Source of the DNA: Plakobranchus ocellatus
Lineage: Eukaryota > Mollusca > Gastropoda > Plakobranchidae
DNA length: 53,319 nucleotides
Direction: 5' to 3'
Assembly: GCA_019648995.1 (NCBI GenBank)
Contig: BLXT01008059.1
Coordinates: forward strand, 602,799-656,117
Shown here: piece by piece, positions 37,701-52,700 of the stretch
How the letters are laid out: the number at the start of each line of letters is the position of its first letter
Position numbering within the stretch: the stretch's first letter is position 1
Made by a program: the position numbers and the translations under genes
Notes under the pieces: model-generated
What the model saw: the letters and a program-made list of their open reading frames with translations, nothing else
The model's database searches: none
Told to the model about the DNA's origin: nothing

Positions 37701-40700
37701 ATTTTAAGAGGTGTTAAATGCACCTCATTTGCACTAGTTTCAAAACAATTTAACCTTTTGTTCACATTGAAAATAATTTAGTAATTTAATATCGAGACAA
37801 CTCTGGTTCTCCTTATAAGATTTGTATAGAAGTGGAATGTTTTTCTCTTTTGATGGTGCATTGCCCTGTGTTTATAGGTATTTTTACCCAGCAAAATGGA
37901 ATATTCATAGATGGCAGCTGTAAGTGGCATAGTGGATACGGAACTCACCCTATGATCTGTGGGGACTTTTTTTATGAGGGATCAAGCTATGCCACCAATG
38001 CCCTGGCCTGAAACCCTGAGATCGTTTATCTTAAATGTTTTTATTTACATGTATGTGGCTCAAGTATTTGCCCACTTTTTTGTTACATTTCTTAAAAAAA
38101 TATATATATATATATTGGCTATTTGGTGATTTCATAGAGGACATACTAAATTTCAATAAAGATTTAGAGCAGGTGGGACATTTATTTTCATGGTTTGATA
38201 TTATGGTCTTATAAATCTGTTCATTACCTAAATGTATTTGATTTTAGCGTATGATATTTTCATTAAGTACATGAGGTAAGTTGTTTGATGCTGTTAATAC
38301 ATAAAGTTATGGCATATACATCAACAGTGGTGAGAACTTTTAATTTGGGACATTGTTATGAAGAGAAGAATGGATTTTCCTATCCTTCTTAGAGAAATGA
38401 ATAAACCTTTTAGTGCAAAAGTAAAGCAATAAATACGAGCCATGCTTATGCTTTTAATAGCCCACCTGAGCTAAACAAATATAATGCAGTCAGTCATTAG
38501 TTTATGGGCACAGATTATTTGTGATTGATGGGTGAAATAGATGTGATAGGAAAGTGAAAGCATGCAACATTGAGATTTCCTTCAATGAAATCAATGATCG
38601 ATGAGTGTATCCCTGCCTTGCATTCAATGCATATATATATTTGTAGAATCTTGATATTTATATATATTTATATATATATTTATCAAGATACACCTTTTTG
38701 CTCAGCAGAGTATATAGCAAAAGGATGATTTAGGGCATTGTTGGAGCTTGTGGGAAGTAACTAAGTTGACAATTACAAGGCATTTTTAATACGTGTATTG
38801 AACATGGCAACTCATCTTGGCATATAATTTATATTATTTTCTTTTTTTTNNNNNNNNNNNNTTTTTTTTGGACTATGCTACAGATCATTGCATGGTGAGC
38901 TTTGTAAAACCTAACCTTCTTGGAACTAGGAGAGAATTCACAAACCGCTTTATCAGTCCGATTCAGAATGGTCAGTGTACAGACAGCACACCCCGCGATG
39001 TTAAGATAATGAAAGCTAGGGCTCATGTTCTACATGAGATGCTAGCTGGATGTGTTCAGGTGAGTTCGAACTAAGATTGTAGCAAAAGTAAGAAGATGAA
39101 ACAGAGGGCTATTTTATTAGGCTTTTTTTGCTGTTAAATTTTTGTAATATCAAGTGCAAGTTTTATATAAGACAGTGAATTTTAACCTCCCATCTGCACA
39201 AGCTGAGGCCGAAGATGAGACTGCCAGGTGGGGCGGCTGCCTAGCAGTTTTGCTTGCAATATTGTAACTGGCTGAGGTAGCAGTACAAATCTGTTGGTGC
39301 ACGTTTGTTCAGGCAACCTCCATTTTTCAATAATACCTAACAAAACTGTATTTTCTGAAAGTAGATGCAATAGGTAGTTGGGTAAAACTGGGCTCATGTA
39401 ATAGTTGTCGGCGTAAAGGGTTCGGCTGCAGTTAAAATAGGGAGTGATAAGTCATTCGAGGACATCAAATGTGGCCCCAAGAGAGGTTAAGATCAATGAC
39501 GCCTTCAATATATCTCAGGTCAATTCTAGATTGGATGAGCAGTACAGTGCTTTGCTATCTTGAGAGAGGTGACTGATTTGATTCTTAATACAGTCCAATA
39601 AAAGCTTCCCAGAGTCAGATAACACCCCCAAGTTCTTAATAACTTTGGCAATACCTTTGCTAAGACTACATGCATAGTACAACATGAGCCCTTTTCAACC
39701 CAGACTTTTATATAGTTGCTGACAACAGTGCATATTCACCCGGTATCCCTATTGATAAGGCCATTCCCTAGTGCTTAGCCCACAAAGCAAGCACTCTAAA
39801 ATGGTGAAAATGCAATGGATGGCTTCAGTAAATAAATTTAGAGCAAAAATGCTATCTTTTTACACAAATCTTAGAGTGATAGATCTTAAGATTTTCTTGT
39901 TCATAAGACTGATGTTTCGATTAAGCTTAGTAGGCCTAGTGTGCAGGATTCAGAGGGTTAGTACAGTGGAACCCATTTTTAACAACTGCTTGAAGAATGA
40001 TAACCATTACCTTAATGAGAGATTTGAAAAGCTCTATTTTTCTCCTTATTTAAGCCATTTAAATTATCTTTGAAATAACTAGTATGGAGACAACTTTCTT
40101 TGGTAAAACGATAATAAAATCTGGAAGTTTAAAAAAAAGGAGCAAAAAGCATCTAAAATTTCCCCTGCCCAATTATTGCAAGTATGAAACTTGACTTACT
40201 ATAAATAGGCCTAGATCTATGTGCATTATTTAGCATTTCCCTCATGGCTCCCAACAATAACACCATTCTACGCAAATCAGTTCATATGCATAGGTCTAAA
40301 TCACTCCAATCTTTCAAGCCTGGCATATGTTCACAGCATGTGTGTGTTAGGCATGACAATCATACAGTGTACATCTTCATGAACCCATCATGTCTGTTGA
40401 CCTTGTCATTAAGGCAATGCTAATTGGGGGGAAAGCTATGAAACATATGGAATAAGAATTGGTTGCAATGTGTGAAGAAAGTTCAGAAACAAGAGGATAG
40501 ACAACCACTAGGCCCAGATCTACGGACCTAGATAGGAGTTGAGGGGAACATTGTCTTAGTGCTTAAATGAAGCAGCCCAGGACAGCATTTAATCATTGTG
40601 AGACTGAGTATCCATTACTTATATACGACATATTCTACCACTTGTGTGATTGCACAGAAAGGCCATCTGGTTTTCTCTTAATTGAAGGGACCACTCTTAA

Positions 40701-43700
40701 ATTCATAACTTTGATCTCTCTCTAATTGTATTACTCCCATCACAAGAATAATAAATTCTTTTTTAATTCTTTTTGTAGGAAATATGACAACGCTTTCTTT
40801 AACTTTATTTTATAATAAAAAAATGTATTACTACATAGTTCTACGACATAATTACACTGTCTCTGTGTATGTATGAAAACTAAGCCAAAAATTGCAGATT
40901 TTGAATTATTGGCTGCAGAAAAAAAAACGTATGATATTGTTAACATTTTAAAAGAATCCTTGAAAACCTTTCAAGCCCGATACTTGATTGCTAAGGAGGT
41001 TTTGTAGGCCTAATGATGAATATGTTGTGTTGTGAGCTAACACTGAGATGATGATGATGACAATCATAATCACAGTACTGGTGATGACTATAACATGGTG
41101 AATGTTATGATGAAAGTGATGAAGATGTCTCTTTGCTTTTTTCAAAAACACATAGAGATCTGTTATCACAGCAATGCCTAAACTTGATATGTAACTCAAA
41201 ACCTTGTGTAATGGCTCGGCTGATATGAAAAGAATGTGTCATTGAGGCATCTTACCTCAATTTGGGAGGAATCTTTCATGTTCCCTTTCTTCAAAGGTTG
41301 ATTAAAAAATTTGAAAGTGATTTTTTTGCTGTTGTTTATATTTAAATTATATACTTTTACAAATTGACTATGATTTGTAAATAAACATTGCTAATAAAAA
41401 GATTCTCCCTTTTCAATTGTCTATTCAATCAGCGTCGAGACTACTCTGCTTTAACCAAGTTCCTGCCTCCCAAACAAGAGTATGTCATCTCTGTGCGGCT
41501 CACAAACATTCAGATCGAACTCTACGAGAAATACCTACAGTTGTCAGGACAAGGTATCGATGGTGTTTTTACTAACAAGGGTGCAAGGCTTTTCTCTGAC
41601 TACCAAAACTTAATGAAGATCTGGACTCATCCGTGGGTGCTAAAGTTAGCAGAAATTCGAGATGAGCTAAAGGTGAGGATTTATTGTGACGTAATTACAC
41701 TTTCAATAAATATGTGTGACACTGTATACAAAATGAGTCATTTGTGAAGAATTCCACCAACTGAAACCTATTTTAACAAATTTGAATATAACCCATGGTA
41801 TATGTCCAAAAAATTGAGATTCATCTTTATGTAGATCAAATTAGGCCTCGATGGAAAAAAATACAATCGTAAATTTTAAATAAGAATAAATAGAACAAAA
41901 ATAGCGAAAGAACTCAGTTCACCCCAATCTAGAGCCAATACATTCAAGCCTAAACAAAACTTGATAAGATCTTCCTACATGGTACACACAAACATCAAGA
42001 AACATCAATGTAAATTTAGACCTGAGTGTAATTTTTAAGTGAAATTCAAAGCACTCTTTATTGTTAATGGAAAGCTATTGGTTGGTTTAAAATGTTTTAT
42101 TGTATGGTTTTTTTTTACAATCCTCAAATAGTCAGTTTTCAGCTTTCAAGGTTGAAAATTCATTATTTGATAGCTTATGAAAAGAAATAATTTCTTTTTA
42201 TTTTCCAAAATTTTTGCTCAGGTGAAATATGATGATGAGGACTCTTTCATTGATGATGAATCTGAGGCTGAACGCTCATTCTCCAGCTCTGAATCTTCTA
42301 GTGAAGAGGAAAAATTGAAGCTGAGTGACAGTGGAGGGGAGGGTACTAGCTTGGGACCCCATTCAAAAAAAGGAACTCGCAGAACTCGCGCTAAGGCTAG
42401 GTTAGCAATTTGCATATTTTTGTGTCCATGTTGGTGTGACATCAAACAGATCAATATGTTCATTTTTCATTATTTTTATTTTTATGTAAGAGGATATCCA
42501 CCAATTGAATCTGAAGATGAAACTGTTGGGCTCTTTCCTTTGAATTACATAATGAAAAAATCTTAATCTGTAGAAATTCAAGTAAGTCAAGATGGATTAG
42601 CCAACTTCTTTAATCGACCCATTTATGCTACTTTTATCTTTCAGACGGCAGGCAGGAGAGGACAGTGATCCTGAGGAAGTAGTGGCAGAGTGGAAGTCGA
42701 AAACAAGGAATAAAGCAGACAATGAAGAGGAGGAGGAGGCAGTGCAAGAGGGCAGCAAGATGGTGACCAAAGAGTGGTGGGCAGCTTATGTTACAGAGGA
42801 GGACCAGCACAAGATGGAGCTTAGCAACAAGCTATTTCTGTTGTTTGAAATTCTTAAGATGTGTGAGGAAATAGGTGATAAAGTGTAAGTATTTTAGATA
42901 CATTAATTAAAGTTAAAGTCTTACATACAGCTGAGCAACGGATTTTTTTTTGTTGCTTGAGATTCTAATGATGTGTGAGAGGACAGGATATACTCTAATT
43001 AAAGTATAAGTCTTACTTGCGGTAAGCAACAGGCTATAGTATTTATAATATTTGAGTTTTTGAAAATGTGAGGAGATAGTAGATGATGTGCACACTTGCC
43101 ATCATTCTGTTTCCCAGATAGTTATACTCGTAAAATGCTTTTAAATTATCCTGATGGAGGAAAGACTTTTTAAAAAGTGATCTCTCATTTTACATTTGAA
43201 TCAATCTGATGTCAACAACCATGCATAGCTGCCAACCAGTATGATAAAATCGTATTTATACTTATGATTGTAAAATCGTCAGTATGGCTATACGATTTTG
43301 CCCTAAAAAGTATGATTTGCGTTTTGTTCTTTAAAAAAAAAATGGATCAGATTTTTTTTTCTTTAATCCGACAAGCCGGTTTTAGTTTTGTACTTACATG
43401 TTGGATTATATGTACAAAAAGAGAATGAATAACTACTTTGATTATACCCAGGCCAGGTGCAATAACATTCGAAATTGTATCGATGGCGATTATGTTTTCG
43501 TTACTCGCACATCCCTAGCGTAAGTCCTATTCCAAATTCCCTTTCCTGTTTCTCTTTCTTTTAACAAATTGATTTTCTTCTGTAGTGAATCCTAAACTTT
43601 ACACATCTTTGTCAAAAAACTTGCGGGGGGATGTTTTAGACATGAGTTAGTGTTGCACACTTACGATCAGGCATTTTCATTGAAGTGTGGAAATAGCCAA

Positions 43701-46700
43701 ATATATATATATAACAAACTTTTTGAGCTAAGTATTGGAGGAATTTCCATATATTACTAGTTCAAAAGCATCAAATAAATCTGCTTTTTGCAAGCCATGC
43801 CGTAGGGATATTTCAATTACTCATGGTGGATGATCTGACATCCTTCTTCAAAGCAAGAAAAAGATTCACAAAAGGAATGTCTCAGCAGTGGAAAAGACAA
43901 AGCAAGATTATTGATAGCCATCCATCTCAATGTTTGGATGCAAATCATCAGCACAGAATGATAGTATTATTTGTGCAGAACATCTATTCACAGCTTTCTA
44001 TTTAGAACACAATATTCCATTGGCAGCACATACCATATGGGCCCATTGTTATGTGCATAGGGGAATTAGCATCCATAAACAAATTTTGTTATTATACTTG
44101 TAAAAAAAATGTTTTGGAGTCCATTGGCATGTTAACAATATACAAATTTTTTGTCTTTAAATTTATTTTGGGCTTTTATTGATCGTAGGTTGTAAGCTCT
44201 TTATCATAATTGTTGAATATTTACTGGGTTTTTTTTAACTACATTTTATGTGTCAAGCAAACCTCAGTACATGTGCTTAAAATTTGTTCTTCGTTTGGGT
44301 TACTGAGAACTAATTTTTCAATATCTCTAACTTTTTTCTCCCCCCAGTTTGATATTCAGCCAGAGTATCCTATCACTCAACATAATAGAGAATTTTTTGG
44401 AAACAATCGACTCAAAATTTCAACAGGAATGTGATGAAATGCAAGAGTCTGAAGAAAAAGATGAAAAAGACAGTTTTGGTCGGAGTTGGACCAAAAATCT
44501 GGATTATTACAGGATGGACGGCAGCACAAGTGCCCAGAATAGGCAACTATGGGCAGCCAATTTTAATGACATAGAGAACCACAGGTTTGTTGACTGCATC
44601 AGGAAAAAATCAACTTCTGGTAACATAAACTGCCCCCCATTCATTTTTCCTGTGTTAAATTTTTTTTTTTCTTTCAGGTGATTTCAATTATAACTTATGC
44701 TTGTTGCTTTTTTGCACAATTGAGATGCTTCCTTTGTCTTTTCTTCTTTATTTAGCATCATTTAAAGAAACTTTGGCTGCCTGCATTACCTCTTTGGTAA
44801 TCTCTCACCAATGCTCTCTCTTTTCTATGGTGGTGAAGACTTCTGTACAATTCTTTCTTCACAAATGCTTGATATTATTGAAATATCTTGTTTTTGGTCT
44901 TCCTCTGCCTATTTTGCCCTCAAGTTTTCCCTGTATGACATCTTTCATTTTCATGCCTGTAGAAGTAAGTGTTCACCTATGAAAGATGTCAAACAAATGA
45001 GATGGAATCAGCCAAAATATAGTGCATATTGACCCTTTTCGATTTTTGGATAAATCCTGTTTTCAAAATCTGCAGGTGCTCTTGAGTGAAATACTTGGCA
45101 AATGTTTCAAATTTCACGTTTAGAACCTCAGATGTAGCATAAAGCAAAAAACAATTTATGGCATTGGAAAAGTGTGTATAAATTTATTTGAGTTTTTTTT
45201 TTTACTGAATCAATCAAACTGCTCAGTTAGAAGCTCACAGAATCAAATGGCTTAAAATAACTGTGTATAACATCTGTATCTTAGATCTAGAACTAGATAG
45301 GCCTATTGATCTATATCAAATAATTTCTCTTAGAGATCAGAGATCAGAAAATTTTTCATATCTGAGTTTAATAGATGTAGCACTAGCACAATCATCCTTG
45401 AATCATTCAGCTGTCAATGAAATAACACCAAATTTGCAAGTCTGTTCTACTACAAAAGGATTCTAGAGGTGGCAGCAAAATCATACACATTATATTTTTT
45501 CCTGCATTGAGCAGATAGCTTCCTTCAAGGTCTTACCCTAACAAAGGATATGGCCCATCAAAATTTTTACACCACAAAAAAAAAGAAAAATACTTTTTAC
45601 TTCGAAAATTTCAAAATTGCATACTGTTATTGAATGCTAACATGTCCAAAATTGTATCAACTTTCTGGATATTAAAAGCTCATGTAGGACATGTTAAAAA
45701 GTCTTCATCTAGAAGCTTTTTCAGTGTTGAATTTCATCCTAAACTGTTGCCAGTTACAATATACTCCTTCACTAAAACTTTCTTGAACCACTTTTCTTAT
45801 ACTATAAAAATACCTTCTAGCCCTTTGTATGTTAGGAGTTTGTGAATAAAAAATTAGGCTTCTAACATTTCTGCTTGGATGATCCCATAAAATTATCATG
45901 TCGAAGGCCCATTAACATGCCTAATTTAGTGTTAAAAAAATGGTATTGAGGTGTGACCATTTTTGGTCAGAGGAAAGCTGCTTGCATAATGGGATCACAC
46001 ACGATACTGGGTTTCATTTGGTTACAATTTAATTGGCTATTGCATGATACTGTTATTTAATTGGAGCTGGAAGGTAGCTTTTGACGATGCAGCTTTTTTG
46101 AAAAAATCAGTTGCGCATGGATAAAAACTGGGTTTTTTTTCCCCTTCAATCATCAAGTTATGTACATGTCTTATAAACTAAATTTCCATAAAATGTAAAA
46201 TTACACAATTTTGTGAGGATATTGCTCTTTGATTGGCAGCTGGAATGTAACTTTTGACTATACTACTTTTTTTTTTGTGTAAAATTTAATTGTGGATGAA
46301 TAAATACTGATTTTTTTTTTTTCAATTCTGCGAAGTTATGTATGTAGTTTTTGCATAAACTAAATTTTCAGAAAATATAGCAAAATAAATAAAACAATTT
46401 TATTTACAAAACTACTCTTTTATTGGCTCTGGCAGAGCTGAGGAGTACTTTGCAATTGATGATCTTGCACCAACTGAGCGGGTAATAAGTACAACATTGC
46501 TTGTAACATACAGGAAAAGAGTGTTTTGACACAGTGGCAAAGGAGAGTGACACTGCACCTCCAGTTTTTGTTTTGCACAATCAGCTTTCACTTTTTATAT
46601 TTAATGTTTCTGCATTTCATTTCTTGTATTGAAAAACCTTATTTTTACTGAGCAATTGTAAATAAAAGTGTAAACAAGAAAAGCACAAAACACATATCTT

Positions 46701-49700
46701 AAAGTCTGGTTTTTGTTGGCTTTGGAAACTTGGAAGATTGCAATTGATCTCTTTTCAGGACGCGTCTGTTTCTCATTTCCACAAAAGCTGGAGGACTAGG
46801 TATTAATTTGGTTGCTGCTAATCGTGTCATTATCTTTGATGCATCCTGGAATCCCTCACATGATGTGCAGTCAATCTTCAGAGTTTATAGATTTGGTCAG
46901 ACCAAACCCTGCTATATCTACAGGTTCCTAGCCCAGGTAGGCTCTTTTTAAGACTTTCTGAAAGTCAGTGTTTGGGTTTGTAGCTTTTGCACATTTTTAC
47001 AAGTATTTTCTTATAGATCATCACATGTTGATAAACTTATTAGTCAGATACTTTTAGTTAAAGGTCTTGGTATGCTTAAATATCCCAGCTTATTCTAATT
47101 ATGTCAGCATTTGGTGTTGACCTAAAAAAATTATATTTCCCTGTGATGAATAAGCAAATAATATATGATTGATTTATTGTCAGGATGGTAAGTCCTAAAA
47201 GTTTTGCGATAAAGCAGGGCATTCATGAAATATAAATGGCTTATTTCCACATTTGTATGTTGTGTGATTTTCCAGTGTCTCTAAAAGTGCACTTTTGGAT
47301 AGGGAGGTCACTGACAGGCCTGTCTTATTGAGTCGTTTGAAGACAGATGGGGTTTAATATTTTATAATCCTTAAAGTCAGATATGTGGCAGGTCTGTAAA
47401 TTTTGTTTCTAAAGTTTTGGAAAAGCATTTGTCTCCAAGACCAATCCAAGTGAGTCTCTTATTTGCATTTGAATATTTTTAAACCATTTATATAACTTAA
47501 AAACTCAGACCAACAACACATCTGGAATATGAATGTCTGTCCTGTGATTACAGAATTTAGCTTCCTAATGGCCTAAACTATCCAGATCTTTCCATTTACT
47601 GTTTTGTTATGAATTTATTTATTGTTGTTAATGTCACCTTTTTGAGGTTTGGAGGTCTGAAAACAGCACTGTCTTAATTTTCTAATGGTTAAAAACTGAA
47701 TATAGCTGTGTTGAACATTTTGTCAATTTATAAATAACTAAAATTGTTCAACAAAATACTTAAATTTTAAAAAAAAACTCATGCTGTTACATGTCACTTT
47801 TCTACAAGCTGACAATGTTGTATTGGACATACTAGCCTTGGTCTCAAGACATTACTTGTTCAATTTAAACATCATGTCCAATCATCTGGATTGAATGCTC
47901 TTTCCTTTTGCATTTGTGTATTTTAAATCCAAGAGGTGTCAAGGGCTTATTCATTTGGCTGATATTCCTGATTTCCTTATTTATTGGTGTGAAAAAATAT
48001 ATTTATTTTTTAAATGAATGGATCACATCACAATTGAAATTATATAGTTCAATTGTATGTGACACTTTTAGGGTTAAGCCTTTAAAAGCCTAGATGCAAC
48101 CAGATTTTTGGAGATTGTTGCCTTGACAGGTCACTTTTTTGCCTACACCTTAAAATGAGGACTTTTTTTTTTTTTGCAGGGAACAATGGAGGAAAAAATC
48201 TATGAGCGTCAGGTTACCAAGCTTTCTTTGTCACAAAGAGTGGTGGACGAGCATCAAATTGAGAGGCACTTCTCAGCCAATGATCTGAAAGAGCTGTATA
48301 ACTTTAAGCCAGATCGCTGGGATGATGGCTCAGAGAAGCCAACACTTGCCCTACCAAAAGTATGGAAACGAAGTACACCCTTATTAGCTCATAATGCTTT
48401 AAGATTCTCAGACAGATAGCAGATAAAGGCTTTGTACAATACCTATCTCTGCTTGGAATATGCAGGGTTTTTGTGTTGCATTTCTTAACTTTCCTGTTAT
48501 AGCTAAAAAGCCTTCACACACTCTGGCCTAAATTTTTAGCAGCCGTCACTATGGCTTAGCAGTGTTTAATGATTTTGTATAGTCATAACATTTTTAGCAA
48601 CAATTCTATTTGTACTTTATTTAGACCAGAACCATTTTCAAGGCATGCTTTCTCTAAGTATGCAAACATTAATAGTGCATTAATTCTAAACAGGAGTTTT
48701 TAGCTCTAAAAAAGAGTCACAATTTTGAAAATCTTTATTTCTACATAAAAGTTTTGTTTACTCATCAAGATGTATGCATAGGCTTATAGATAAAAAAAAA
48801 AAAAAAAGAATTAAAACCGGATATCAAGAACATATATAACAGATGAATACTATGTTAAAAATCTCAAGAACTAGTTTATCATTTATTAATATATTCCCAA
48901 TAAAGTTTTGGTAAAAATGGAAAATTTTAAATTGACTCGCATCCTTTACACATTCATGTCATTGTATACTTCAGGTGAATCTACATGTCAGTCTAGTAAC
49001 TCTTCATTTGAATTGTATTTACATATGATGCAATATTACTGGCTTTTGATTCAGATTTTCTGCTACTGGTTATCAAGCTAGGTCTACAAGTACTGATTGT
49101 AGGACTACAAGCAATGTGTCTAGATCTAGATCTAGGACTATAGGCAATGTTGATATAGGCTTGGTTTTCCTGGTTTCCTTTGTTGATAAGGCTAAAAATA
49201 TTTAGGATCACTGCCATATCTCCATATACTTCTTTTGGAATATTGTCTACAACAAAATTTTCAAACATGTGGATGGAAGCTCACTGCTTCAATGTCATGA
49301 AATATAATTTACATCCAAGCCAAGCACAAACGATGTGTTGCAAGTGGGTCACAGAGTTTGCTGATAACTTACAAACGGAGGTGCCAAACATGCTTTTTTT
49401 TTTTGGCATGTGTCTAATCGTGTGGCTATACTTTGTTAGTTTTGTGTTAGTCTGTTTGAAATACCTACCATCAGAAAATCAAGGATTTTGTCCTAGAAGA
49501 GGAGATTAAAAAAGACCTGTGTAAAATGTGGAACTGTTTCACATTTCATAAATTGTTGGTTATTTCTCAAAATGGATGTTGACACTGGTTTAATTTAACA
49601 ACCCAGAAATGAATTACAGATAAGATTGGTTTGAGAGACTGCCAGCAAATTTTCTTTCAATATTGTTTCAGGCAACTATAATATTAAGAATAAAAAGTAT

Positions 49701-52700
49701 TCTGTATCTTTCTATATTTAGGATCCACTCCTAGCAGAGATTCTGCAAAACCACAAGCAGTGTGTGCTATCCTTCCACGAGCATGACTCTCTTTTGGAAA
49801 ATCAGATCGAGCAGACCCTTACAGAGGAGGAGAAGAAAGCAGCTTGGGAGGAGTATGAGAATGAGAAGAAGGGCATCATTGTCAGAGGTTTGTGTTTTGT
49901 TTCTTTTCATCTTCACTTTAATCACCTGCTGCCTATTTTTTTCATATTGTAATATCCTTAATTGCCTGTTTCCATGGACCTCTCAGTCTCACAGCTGTTT
50001 ATCAGCCACAGCTTAGGTTGAGACTGTCACAAGTCTCTAAGCGTGACACTCCTTGTGGCCTGTGAAGACAACGAGGTCAAAGTCTTTCCCCCACTTGAGC
50101 TTTGCAATTGAAGCGAGACTACTTTTTAGACCTGCTAACAGTCATTTTGTGAAAACTTACAACCTCTGTTTTCGGGGCTGCTGTGCAAAAAATCCCATTG
50201 AATGGTTCCAGGAGAGAAACAAAAACCGTTCTGTTATGTCTCTCTCACTTCCATGCAGAATTATTTCGGCAAGGCCCAAAGAATGGGTGATGTGGCCGTT
50301 CCAATTAAGTTTAAAGCTTAACCAATACACATGTGTTATTAGAACATTTTGTGGCAGAAGCTTATGACAGACCCTTGTGATTTGCAAACTAGAATGAAAG
50401 TGCGAAAATGCACCACTTGATTACATGATTGAATTTGATAATGCTGTACAGTAAATAGGCACATGGGCAACCACCATCATAGTCTTTATTTGGACACCTT
50501 TATTTTATCCTTGATTTACTTTGCACTTTTTTAAGGACCTGGTATGGAACGTACAGCCAGCTGGCCAATGATGGCTGCAGCCCAGATCCTCAGCCGAGAG
50601 CAGATTACAGCAACAGTTCAGGCTCTTCGCCAACGGGTAAGCTTATGCTGTCGATGATGTTAATTGTGACAGACAAGGTCTGTGAAAAGGCTTGATATTT
50701 TATATGTCTATGTTTTTATTTTGAAAGAGTCTTTTGAAATTCAGTATAGTTTTAGTTGCAATGAATTAAACATTGATCTCATTCAAACCTAATCATCTTG
50801 TTTTTGGTTGTTTTTTTTTAAGATAATAAAAAATATATTTTGAGGTAGTGTAATTATTATACTTAAAAGTACATTTTACCCTTCTTATGTCGGTTACTTT
50901 TAAAAAGTTTAAAAGCTTGGATCTTCAGTACAATTATCCCTATCCAGTTTTTATCATTGAATAGAAAATAAGCAAATCTTACATGTATCTGTATTGCAGC
51001 TACCAGATATCTCGGAGGAATTGTTCCATCTACATGTGCAACAAGAATTGCGCCGGCAGGTGCAGATAAAACAAGACGAGATGCGCAGGGTTAGTGAAAA
51101 CTTGTATCTAAATAGGAAAAATGTTTATTGGCTTCTTTCAGTTCTGGTAGAATATGTAACTTTATGTAAAAAAACTTCAAGATATGGCAAAAACATGTAT
51201 TACTTTTTAGATATTGCATTGGAAAATATATCAGTAAAGTTTCAAATGATTTAAGTTCAACTTCAGGGGGAGATGGATTATAAAAATCACACATTTTAGC
51301 GATTGAAATTCAAGATAGCGGCAGTTGCTATGGCAACCATAGGTGAAATTTTTTCACAAATTTTCCCTTTAATATGATCACAGCAAATTAATTGAAAAAC
51401 TTTAAAAAGACCATTCCCAAATAAATTTTTTTTTTTTCAATTTCGTAACGGAAAGACCTAAAAAAGATAGGAAGCTGGTCTTGGTTTTTGCGAGAAACTT
51501 TGCTAGTAAATTATATTCAATTAGCAATCATGGTAAATATTTCTGTTAAAGCCTTGTGGCCTTGTCCAGACGTTATATTCACTTCTGAGTACATGCGGAG
51601 GTATATATAGGTTTGTATATATCCAAACTGTGCGACTGTCCCAAGGTCTTGCAGAGCTGCCTCCTAATCCTAATCTTACGTTCCCCTCACCTCTACATTG
51701 GTCAAGATCACCAGCATGCCAGCCAATATGAATTTAATCAAACACTGATGGATGAGAGCCTGTAAAAGTGTGTATAAATGGGCTATTGCTTCACTAGAAG
51801 GTGAAAAATATGATGTTTCTATTTCCATAACAAGCATGTATTCCGTTTCCAGTCCTATGGTTAATCTCAGCATCGATGTAAATAGACATCTCAATTTTTA
51901 GTGATACAGGCTTTCAGGAGAGATTATGACTGTGAGTTAGATTAAATAGCCAACTTTGTATCCACACCATAACTGTCTGCAGTATTTTAATGTAGCCAAC
52001 TTGAGGCTTGAACATCAAATGTATAAACACACACTTCTTTATAAAGTGCACTTTCAAAAGGCTGGATGTTTTGCAAAGAAAATCCATGTACGTTGCTTTT
52101 GGTACTCAAGACCTAGATATTAACATTCATGTTTTAATTATTAGATCTAGACTTAATCCTTTTGTAGACTCCAGGCATAGGATTAGATCTAATCTAGATA
52201 GGCCTATGATTCTACATGTGAGCTGACATTCTAAAATACATTACATTGGTTAAAAAAATTACTCATGGTGGCAATACTTGCAGGCCCATACAAAATTTGG
52301 ATGACTTCCTGCAGGCTAATTCAACTTGGCTTGCATGACTATCCTGTCTTTAATGGCTTCTCCTCAAGACTTTACCAAAACACTGCGAAGATAGAGGAAT
52401 GTTAGCCACATCATAAGGTTTAAACTGCTCAGTACAAACTGTGAGATTTGAGACGAGCACTGGGCCTCACAATGCTTGTTGCCCAATAGTAGGCCTTAAG
52501 TGCAGAGGAAACAAGTACTGCTGATTGGATGGATCTTGATGCAAATATCAAATAGCATTCCCTTTCTCCTCAAATGTTTGCTTTTTTTTTTCTTCATTTT
52601 TCTCTCTCCTTAAATAAGGGAATATTGATAATCCTTTCCCTATGAGAAAATTAGTATGATCAAGAGTTTTCATCATTAACAAGTTTTTCTGCATTGTTTC

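Larger units (their letters stand above)
36482..38883 (+). other. transposon-rich intron after coding exon 18
   Basis: 2,402 nt. Contains a hAT-like MITE (36572-36764), a piggyBac-type element (36800-37502), a SINE head (37925-37990), TA-rich hairpins (38100-38115, 38645-38690) and a 12-base run of N (38850-38861) just before the acceptor GCTACAG. Confidence 0.8.

Noticed and set aside
37925-37995. Functional tRNA gene
   Set aside because: Boxes are present but no acceptor stem pairs, and a poly-T run interrupts it; scored as a SINE head.
39182-39397. 71-codon minus-strand frame in a less AT-rich intron patch
   Set aside because: Could be a transposon scrap, but no family was recognisable, so it is only noted in the intron entry.
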